DNA of 64,000 bases from NCBI RefSeq assembly GCF_000090795.2, contig NW_003546283.1:223209-287208 (forward strand), written 5' to 3'. The DNA is from Amphimedon queenslandica (Eukaryota > Porifera > Demospongiae > Haplosclerida > Niphatidae). Within the stretch, counting starts at the first letter, position 1, and each line of letters starts with the position of its first letter. The notes beneath the pieces were generated by a model. It worked only from the letters and a program-made list of their open reading frames with translations. It was not told the DNA's origin and did no database searches. Both the position numbers and the translations under genes were made by a program. Positions 56,166 through 64,000 of this stretch are shown here, in pieces.

Positions 56166-56600
56166 TTGTGTATAAAAACTTTTTGCAGTCTCTGTTATGA
56201 TTTTCAAGATGGCGACTGTCAATGTCTGGAGTATGAAGTTGCTCTTTTCTCTTTTAAAAATGTATTTAGCTTTATGAAACATCTACTGCAAAGTTATAAG
56301 GGCGGCTTCAAGGTTCTGATAGGTTATTGTAAGTTAATATTTGTTTTAAATTGTTTAAATCTTCAATTTACGGCTAAAATTCCATTTGCGTACCTCTGTA
56401 GCCCAAATATTTGTTTCTATGAATGTGTTTTTGTCATGAAGTGTTGCTACTTACTTTATTACATTGTTTAGGCAACTTCTCTTGTTTCTCCAGAGTGTTC
56501 TTCAGGAAATATTCAAGAAAAACCAGTTTGCCATGGTACGACTTTTGCGTACCTCTCAGGAGAATAGACTACATTCTATTGCTATGAAACTACAATAAAG
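56166..56600 (+). ncRNA. Possible short transcription unit with TATA box and poly(A) signal
   Basis: TATAAAAA at 56172, an ATGGCG in good context at 56209 opening only a 22-codon frame, and AATAAAG at 56596 suggest a compact unit of about 400 bp. A longer frame from 56166 is Cys/Phe-rich and unlike a known protein. GCGTACCTCT occurs twice (56388, 56547). It may be non-coding or an unrecognised spliced gene. Confidence 0.25.
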
Positions 56601-57116
56601 AGACCCTTTACATGTTTTTACATTGTTTAAAGTTGTTTTTGAATTTTTCCTGTTGCTGGTTTTTTAGTTATAACAATTTACATTCAGCTATTTTGCTAAG
56701 ATGCCATTGATTGCTGCCATTAATTTTAATGAATAATATCCCTGGTTCTATGGTCAAAGATAATAGCTATTATGATTATAGAGCTGCAGATCTGGTGCAA
56801 AGTGCTTTTCTTTTTCTTAAAGATAAAAAAGCTGCTATTCTTTCTCATTCCTGACAACACAAATTCTGTTAATGCTATCACAATGATGCTATTTTCCACC
56901 TATTAATTATGCAACAACCACGCCTATTTTCATTAGCAAAGGGTGTGACTTATAATTATTTTCATATTGGGGGCGTGACTAACTCACCTCTTTGGGGGTG
57001 TGGTTATAATTCCACTAGCCCCACCTACTCATTAATTAATTAAAAATTATTATTTATTATTATTTTATTATTTTTCTTTTTTTCCATTTTTTATTATTCA
57101 AAATTTTAAAACCATA
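56601..57116. other. AT-rich intergenic stretch
   Basis: No gene is supported. It holds poly-T runs and short GGGGGCGTGACT / GGGTGTGGTTAT words common in this genome. Confidence 0.5.
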
Positions 57117-57726
57117 GGCTCATTTTACCACTATTCACCCCATTACATGTAACAACAGCTAGTGTAAATATGCAATCAATCCTTACCATCCAGGGCTGGT
57201 CCAGAGACAGGAAACAGGCCTACCTATAGCTAAGGAGCATGTGGATTATATTATAATACATGCATAATATGCATTATTAACTCTCGCACTACCTCACACT
57301 CAACCAACTTTAATCTTGATCCTGAGTCCAGGTCCAGAACAGTCAGGCCTACTAGAGTGGGGGGGGGGGGCGCAAGAATATATGTGGATTATATTATAAT
57401 ACATGCATAATATGCATTATTAACTCTCACACTACCTCACACTCAACCAACTTTAATCTTGATCCTGAGCCCAGTCCAGAACAGTCAGGCCTACTAGAGT
57501 GGGGGGGGGCGCAAGAATATATATATGTGGATTATAATTATACATGCATAATATGCATTATTAACTCTCACACTACCTCACACTCAACCAACTTTAATCT
57601 TGACTCCAGAGAACATCGTCCTGTATAGAAATAAAGTAGAAAAATGTTTAAACATTAGAATAAGTAAAGATCAATAGGGACAGTGCTTTATTACATGTAA
57701 TGGGGTGAATAGTGGTAAAATGAGCC
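57117..57726. mobile_element. 610-bp element bounded by perfect 36-bp inverted repeats
   Basis: The segment 57117-57152 (GGCTCATTTTACCACTATTC at its start) recurs as an exact reverse complement at 57691-57726. The interior has no ORF and contains a 143-bp tandem repeat. The shape is that of a non-autonomous DNA transposon; no target duplication is clear (flanks CATA / ATTT). A perfect 36-bp match suggests recent activity or repair-based conservation. Confidence 0.75.
57233..57605. repeat. 143-bp minisatellite, about 2.6 copies
   Basis: GTGGATTATA occurs at 57241, 57384 and 57527 (steps of 143). Units carry ACATGCATAATATGCATTAT, TCACACTCAACCAAC and a poly-G run of 9-12 followed by CGCAAG. It sits inside the 610-bp inverted-repeat element. 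Confidence 0.92.
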
Positions 57727-57790
57727 ATTTATTATTAGCACTGTAACCAAGGTTATTTGTAGCATGCAATAGATACATTGTTACCATACA

Positions 57791-58566
57791 CTAAGTCTTG
57801 GACTTAATTGATGATGAAGAAGACTGCATGCTGGCTTGAATCTGTGTATAGTAATCTACTAATCTTAAGGGAAAGAAAAGAGAATACATGTTATTAAATA
57901 GGATGTACATGTACACGATAGTGTGTGGATATTACTCTTTAACCAATAGAAAACTGTCTTTAATCTGTTGATACTAGTAATGATGCACATCAACCTGAAA
58001 ATAATACAAAAGACACAATTCATGTCAATAAGACCACTTTTAGTGAAAGAATAAACCCAAATAATAACAAATAATGAGTGAGCATGTAAAAGAATAAAGT
58101 GAGAATTTTACCAAAATGCCAGTGGAAAGGCAAAGAGCAAAACCACTCGTTTTTCCCCATTACATGTATTTCTCACTCTTGCTTTGCTCATTGTCTTTAC
58201 CAACTGACACTTAGATAAACTATTCCCTCCATTATTCATCACACATTCATATACAAGAACACTCTGTGTGTGCATTAACTTATCTTATTAATTATCCAGA
58301 CAGTAACAAGTCATGGCTCCTTCCTACATAAAGAATGTTACAAGCTTGTACATACAAAACACAGTAACCTGTCTGCTTTTTTCCAACAGTTAGTCCAGCA
58401 AACCTACTAAAAGAAAGAGAGGGTAAATAGATGGAGAAGGATAAAACCTGAGAAGAGAGAGAATGGCTGCCTCGTGCTTCTTCTTCTTGTTCTCCTTCTT
58501 CTTGTTCTCCTTCTTTTCCCGCTTAACGTCAATAGTTGCTAAGCAACGTTTAAACCGATTGGGCAT
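57791..58566 (-). CDS. Unresolved small spliced gene, Lys-rich N-terminus
   Basis: Start at 58566, 78 bp from the YIPF6 start on the other strand, gives MPNRFKRCLATIDVKREKKE, then a Lys/Glu-rich helix and HEAAILSLL ending at a GTTTTA donor near 58450. A candidate second exon near 58345-58400 reads RFAGLTVGKKQ. Near 57938-57990 a frame reads LMCIITSINRLKTVFYWLK, and the likely last exon, 57791-57860, reads DYYTQIQASMQSSSSSIKSK then stop. The joins in the middle are not settled: 58000-58300 has no clear exon apart from a hydrophobic stretch VVLLFAFPLAF near 58090-58130. I do not recognise the family. The divergent position, splice-like ends and compact C-terminus argue for a real gene. Confidence 0.4.
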
Positions 58567-58644
58567 AGCCACGTGACCTTCCTAATGAATATTAACGAGC
58601 TAACTAATTAAATATTTTATTACTTAATAATTAACTGGTTAATT
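58567..58644. promoter_or_regulatory. Bidirectional start region small gene / YIPF6
   Basis: 78 bp between divergent start codons; CACGTG E-box at 58570-58575. Promoter sharing is inferred. Confidence 0.4.
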
Positions 58645-60794
58645 ATGGCTGCCGAAGAAGTCAGTGGAAATATTGTTGATACTCAGTCTCGTGGACGAGA
58701 GAATGACATTGGGACGTTAGATGAACCTGTATACGTGACAATAGTAAGTGCCATTATAAATCCACTCGTTATTATATAATTTAGAAAAGAGATTTAAAGG
58801 CCATCCTTACCAAATGTTGGTATGTACTCCTACCAGGCCGCAACAAGGCACTGCTCCACGATTGTAAGATACTATTTATGCTTACAATACACTTATACAC
58901 TGGTTTTATTTGACAGGGGACTTATGGGGCCCTTTATTGCTGTGCCTTCTACTTGGATTGTAAGTTGCTAAAGGGTTAAAATTAGTTTAAATATCAATCA
59001 TAATAATTAATAATATTATTTTTTAAAAATCAATTAATATTATTAACATTAATATAAAACAAGATGAATATATCTAACTTCATTTGTTAACTTCACCTAA
59101 TTTTTTGATAAATTTAATTTTCTATTTATTTTTAGATTACTGCATGGGGCGGGGCATGGAAGTAACGAGGAGCCCACTATACATTTTGTACATGTGTTTG
59201 TCATGGTTTGGGGCGGGGCTGCAGTCGTAACCATCAATGCTCAGTTGCTGAGGGGAAAAGTGTAAGTGCCCCTTTAATTAAATAGGCTACATGACATGTA
59301 CATGTAATTATTTTGGGTTGCTAGTACTACTTTATATATTTTGAGAATTTAAATATTTTGAGTTGTGTAAAAAAATTTGCTAATAAATCAGAGAATTATG
59401 ACCACATCCATTATTACAGGTTACCACTACAAAATTAGAACTTGAGCTCATTTTGGTCAAATTTGATTTTTTTTAAATTTGCTCAAAAACTGGGCCAAAG
59501 TCCCTGTACTATAGTACATGGTCTCAGGCCAAATTTTGCCAAAATTTAAAAGGAAAAAATTCTTCATTTTTATAATATTTTCTGATACATATACATGTTT
59601 TTATGTTGCATTGAAAGTTTGAGCTGATTCCAATTAAATTTGGATTTTTTACGAATTTTTAAAGTTGCTCCAAAATCGGGTAAAAGTCCCTGTACTATAG
59701 CACATGGTTACGAGCCAAATTTCGGCAAAATTGACAAGAAGAGAATTCTCCATTTTTATTACATTTTCTGATGCATATACATGTACTTATGTTGTATAGA
59801 AAGTTTGAGCTGATTCTGATCAAAACTGAATTTTTTACGAATTTTTTAAGTTGCTCTAAAATCGGGTAAAAGTCCCTGTACTATAGTACATGGTCACGGG
59901 CCAAATTTTGACAAAATTGACAAGGAGAGAATTCTCGATTTTTATTACATTTTCTGATGCATATACATGTACTTATGTTGTGTAGAAAGTTTGAGTTGAT
60001 TCCAATCAAGTTTGGATTTTTTACGAATTTTTAAAAGTTGCTCCAAAATTGAGTAAAAGTCCCTGTACTATAGTACATGGTCCCAGGCCAAATTTTGCCA
60101 AAATTGAAAAGGGAAGAATTCTTGATTTTTATAATATTTTCTGATACATGTACATGTTCTTATATTGTGTAGCAAGTTTGAGTTGATTCCGATCAAATTT
60201 GGATCTTTTACAAATTTTTAAAGTTGCTCCAAATGTGCTGAAATACAAGAATATTATGAAATATTATAAAATATATATTAAAAATATTAAGTATATTTTA
60301 CAAATATTAAAATCAAGTCACATTCCTTCTTTTTTTTAGTTCATTCTTCCAGAGTGTCTGTACATTAGGATACTGTCTCCTCCCACTGACTCTTGCTGTC
60401 TTGCTCTCTCGTCTTCTGTTAACACTTCCTGTTCCGCCTTCCGCCATTTTTATAATTAGACTTGTTATTGTGGGCGTGGCTTTGTTTTGGTCTGTTTGGG
60501 GTATGTTAATTAATTAATTAATTTAATAATGTTTGGTAGGCTAAGAGAAATTTTTTCCATTTTTATTGTATTTTTGAATGCATACATGTTGTAATTTGAA
60601 ATGCTACAAATTAAAAATTTCAACATAATAATTATACTGTTTCCATTCTCTCTCTCTCTCATCTATTAGGATCTCTTGGTTTCTTGTCGGAGTACCTTCC
60701 AGCCAACAGGAAAGCTCTTGTAATATATCCAGTACTTCTCTTTTACTTTGCCATAAGCTGTCTTATACTAGCACAAAATGACAGTCTAATATGA
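58645..60794 (+). CDS. YIPF6: YIPF6 (YIP1-family Golgi membrane protein)
   Basis: Five-TM Golgi protein of the YIP1 family, which works with Rab GTPases in vesicle traffic. Start 58645 (MAAEEVSGNIVDTQSRGREN). Exons continue IGTLDEPVYVTI, RDLKAILTKCWYVLLPGRNK, ALLHDWDLWGPFIAV (human LLRDWDLWGPL), HFVHVFVMVWGGAAVVTINA with QLLRGK (59185-59265; human FAEVFVIVWFGAVTITLNSKLL), FFQSVCTLGYCLLPLTLAVL (60345-60410), a TM exon ending VALFWSVWGSLGFLSEYLPA, then NRKALVIYPVLLFYFAISCL and stop 60794. The DWDLWGP and LGYCLLPL motifs are diagnostic. The intron 59263-60340 contains the 186-bp satellite array. Confidence 0.93.
59435..60238 (+). repeat. 186-bp satellite array (about 4 copies, YIPF6 intron)
   Basis: The mark ACGAATTTTTAAAGTTGCTC starts at 59651, 59837, 60023 and (diverged) 60210, giving steps of 186, 186 and 187. 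Each unit has TAAAAGTCCCTGTACTATAG, then GCCAAATTTTG and TGTAGAAAGTTTGAGTTGAT. The last word and ATTACATTTTCTGATACATAT are shared with the 177-bp family, so the two satellites are related. Same orientation as YIPF6. Confidence 0.95.
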
Positions 60795-60980
60795 TAGCAA
60801 TACATTATAATTATAATATTTACAATTATTATTATTATTATAGCTGATAATGGCTGATATTAATTGTGACTTATTATTTAATTCTTACATGCATTTACAT
60901 GTACATGCTACTCTCTCTATGACTCAAAAATCCAATTATTGTTATTTTGATGGGCACCATTAATCCAGTTATATTTATTA

Positions 60981-61048
<68 letters not shown>

Positions 61049-62622
61049 CAATACAACACACAGACATACACAATAAAATACACTAAGGACAAAACAAGAA
61101 ATAAGAGAAACTTTATTATTATTATTATCATTATTATTATTATTATTATTGTTGTTGTTCTTGTATTCCATACTGAAAAAAAGATACCATGTATATTGGC
61201 ACAACTCCAATTTTCATTGCATTTCTGATAGCCAACAGACCTTACAATCAAGCCTTAAGCATTTAAAACATTTTCTGACACATGTACATGTACCATAGAG
61301 GAAGCTCGTCCATCTGACTATAGGATGCAGCAACATGTGTACATGTATTGTATGAGCATGTGTTTGTGGAATGCGGTAGCAGTTTGTTCTTCTTCCTTTT
61401 TGTTCTACTTGGCTGACAGCTTGTGTGTGGCAGTGAATATTACGTTATTATATCATTTCTGAATTGTTATGTTATAATTAATGCTATTATGGCCATGTGA
61501 GTTGTTTTAAACTTGTTGAACTTTATTTGAGTTGAGGAGTGTACCCGTAGTGCTAGCTAAACACTGCACAATGAGGATGTCTGTGTACATAATTGGTATA
61601 TGGGGAGCACAGTCAGTTTTCTATACATAATGTGGACTTTGTTTTTTGTTTGATGTGTGTGTGTGTGGGTGATTCCTGGAATTGTGTATGTTAGCAGTGC
61701 TTGCATAAATTGATTGTTAGTATAAGATATAACTGAATGTAGCATCAGCTATTACTACTATGAGGAATGAGTAGAGGCATTCCCCATTTACTCCTCCTAA
61801 CATATGTTGCATAGTTACAAGCTTGAGTTGTACTTTCAGTATTTCACTCCCATTCATTCTTTCTACTAAATCCCTACGTCTCCTACTCTCTCTTCACATT
61901 TTTATTGCATTTCTTTCCCTTGATCCTAATTTGAATAATAGTAGTATTTTATATGCATGATTCCATCACTGGTGTGATGGTATGGCGTAGTAATTGATGC
62001 CTCATTCTCACCGCAACATGATTGGCTTATTGTTTTACCTTGGATTATTTATAAATCTTGATTGTCCTTTCATTGTTTTTGGTTACACTTCACACTAAGA
62101 GTTCATCACAATGCACACACACATACATGTAGTAGGTTACATCACTGCACATGTAGCTATTATTTGTCTCCATGGTTTGCTAACGTAAGTATTATCGTCT
62201 CCTTTTTGGATTCTGTTCCAGTCCATTGCTTTTATGTCCCCCGTACTTTCATTATATCAGAATTTATTTCTTTTTTAATTGTGTTTTTGTGTGTAGCAGC
62301 TTTATGGAAATTGACTAGAATGTACATATACACGTAACTTGATCTGTTTTAAAATGCATTTTTTTGTGTAATTTCAACCTCATTAATATTCATGTTTACT
62401 AATACATCTACATGTGCACATGTACATGTGAATACGCTGATAACATTCATAGCGGTGCCACACCCTATCCTGTTGCTATAGCAATGGGATCACAAGTCTC
62501 TCCCTTTTCTTGTCTCCATTAGGTAAGTACACACTACACAGGCTCACATGTCCACCGAATTAATACTTTTCTATCACCTCTCTCTCTCTCTCCCTCACTC
62601 TTTATAGTGAAGGTATACATGT
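60795..62622. other. Repeat-rich intergenic stretch
   Basis: About 1.8 kb without a supported gene. It holds (ATT)n tracts at about 60976-61047 and 61112-61155, CA/TG runs near 61656 and 62112, and TACATGTA words. The 3' part (62450-62620, pyrimidine-rich) may contain the promoter or a 5' non-coding exon of the next gene; GTAAGT at 62522 is a possible donor. Confidence 0.5.
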
Positions 62623-64000
62623 ATGTCTCACCAGCCAAAGCAATCATACTTCTTTAGTCAAAGGAGGAGAGTTCTTGTACGTCGGACCCGCAAACACTTA
62701 GACTCTCTCTCTGTCTTCGGAGACAAGAAGGAGCCTGTACTTAGCTTTAGACCAAAGGCCATCAAAGAAGGAGACGAAGGGAAGCAAAAGTCTTATCCTA
62801 AAAGACCAGCCTCTGCTGTCTCTAGGCACAGTGTTCAGCTGCCTCCGGTGGATGCTACTGGACCTCATCTGACTACCAATAATAACACTGCAACACAAGT
62901 AAGATAGAGTATACTGTTTGTGTACATGTACTACATGCATACATGTACATGTACATGTACATGTACATGTGTATGTGTGTGATATAAATCATTGATTTGA
63001 TCTTAAAATATCAATTGGATGTGCATATAAGTGCAATGTACATGTGTGGTAGTATTACATAGTTACTTTATATTCTTTTTATTGTGTGAATTCAATTTTA
63101 ATTTTTCGGATGAAATCGGGTATTTTGGTTAATCAATTGGATAATTGAGTTAACTAATTGGGGTCAGCTTCTTATTTAATGAGTTATAAAAACACTATTA
63201 CAGTATTATTATTATTATTATTATTATAAAGTTATTTTTTATATTTCATTTATAAAATAGGATCAAAGGAAGCGTCGTCGCTCCCAAGTCATCAAAGAGG
63301 AGGAGAAAGAGGAACAGGAACAACAAGAGGAGGAGGAGCTTGAGGTGATACGGTCCAATCAACCTCGTTACAAATTTGACGAACTTAAGATCATCTCGGC
63401 CGGGATCCTATCAAACTTAACGCAGCGATTCAAAGCAATACCAGAAGAAATCAACGTCCCAGTCTCCATTGCACAACTAGTGACATTCACCTTCTACCAG
63501 CTAGTGATAGACACTATCGTTGACAAGAGGGAGTGGCAGACAGACGCTTACTTAGATTATAAACCAAAGGAAGAGAAGGAAAGTAGTACAAAGGACATTA
63601 GACTGGCTAAAGGTATTGCAAAGATGTCCCAAGGCGATATAGAGAGACCACTCACTGCCAAGAGCACTGCTTCTGGTGTCTCTATCAAATCTGATGTATC
63701 ACGTGACAGCTCTCATGAAGCAGCTGCAGAGTATGATAAACTCCCGCCTGAATTAAGAGGACCAGCTCACGGGCCTCAGATCTTAAGGTATAGGCGAGAG
63801 TCTCAAGCACCTTCTCGTAAGATCCTGGGGCCTAAGACGAGACTGGAGAAGTTTCAGTCAATGAAGAAGAAAGCTGAGAAAGAAAAAATGTTAAAGAAAG
63901 GTAATGGTTTAGTGGCTTATGTGGTATGCATGATATGTGTGTGGTGGTATGGTGCTTTTAGGGAAGTCAAGAGCTAATTTAGGATTGAAAGAACTTGAGA
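62623..64000 (+). CDS. Unrecognised basic coiled-coil protein, 5' part (runs off right edge)
   Basis: Start 62623. Exon 1 reads QSYFFSQRRRVLVRRTRKHL, LSVFGDKKEPVLSFRPKAIK, a charged low-complexity stretch, and ends TATQ near 62899. Exon 2 (from about 63262) opens with RKRRRSQVIKEEEKEEQEQQ, then a possibly globular segment, YKFDELKIISAGILSNLTQR, FKAIPEEINVPVSIAQLVTF, TFYQLVIDTIVDKREWQTDA. It then turns Ser/Lys-rich, with PPELRGPAHGPQILRYRRES and a Lys-rich helix MKKKAEKEKMLKKG. A 63-base intron (63899-63961) leads to GKSRANLGLKELE at the window edge. No signal or TM. The hydrophobic helix pair followed by basic tails recalls ciliary or coiled-coil scaffold proteins, but I cannot name a family. 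Confidence 0.7.

Noticed and set aside
60895-61251. Asn/Ile-rich ORFs
   Set aside because: Microsatellite translation in an intergenic stretch.
61300-62600. Possible LINE or LTR remains in the gene-free stretch
   Set aside because: No reverse-transcriptase, protease or integrase motif and no paired long terminal repeats can be seen.

Overview
The window is intron-rich, gene-dense, AT-rich metazoan DNA. The genes are animal orthologues (IP3 receptor, sortilin, LAP2/TMPO, STIMATE, CFAP20DC, KIND-FERM-PDZ protein). Introns are short GT-AG, genes lie tens to hundreds of bases apart, and palindromic TACATGTA clusters and (ATT)n tracts are common. This fits a demosponge of the Amphimedon type; the taxon is inference, since no marker gene in the window proves it.

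Layout. 1-14009, minus strand: 5' part of an IP3 receptor, a secreted EGF-domain protein, a CYP4-type cytochrome P450 and an ependymin/LolA-like secreted protein. 14534-28929: TIPRL (+), RFT1 (-), a diverged hydroxyethylthiazole-kinase-like gene (+), a LAP2-like LEM protein (-), two tandem intronless CpcT/CpeT-like genes (-) and APEX2 (+). 29086-48547: a glutathione S-transferase (-), a 9-kb KIND-FERM-five-PDZ scaffold (-), TMA7 (-), ATP synthase gamma (+), CFAP20DC (-), STIMATE (-) and TMEM177 (+). 48650-55322: a sortilin-type VPS10 receptor (-). 55.3-64 kb: a sparser stretch with an unplaced ORF, a 610-bp inverted-repeat element, an unresolved small gene, YIPF6 (+), a repeat-rich gap and the 5' part of an unrecognised gene (+).

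The genes are mostly housekeeping and do not form one pathway. Five head-to-head pairs have start codons only 78-121 bp apart, and several convergent pairs end 50-100 bp apart.

Repeats. A 177-178-bp satellite forms three arrays and a related 186-bp satellite forms one; all four are inside introns, and diverged relatives are scattered in other introns. Also present are two copies of a TA-flanked MITE, another terminal-inverted-repeat element in an RFT1 intron, and a 91-bp higher-order pattern in a long (ATT)n tract. No retrovirus-like, Polinton-like or CRISPR element was recognised.

Best leads: a TMEM177 orthologue that keeps HExxH and ExxAD zinc-protease motifs, the CpcT/CpeT-like pair, the ThiM-like gene without the usual catalytic motif, and the intron-restricted satellites. 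Exon joins were read by eye from frame, splice sites and family similarity, so spans run start codon to stop codon and internal exon edges are approximate.
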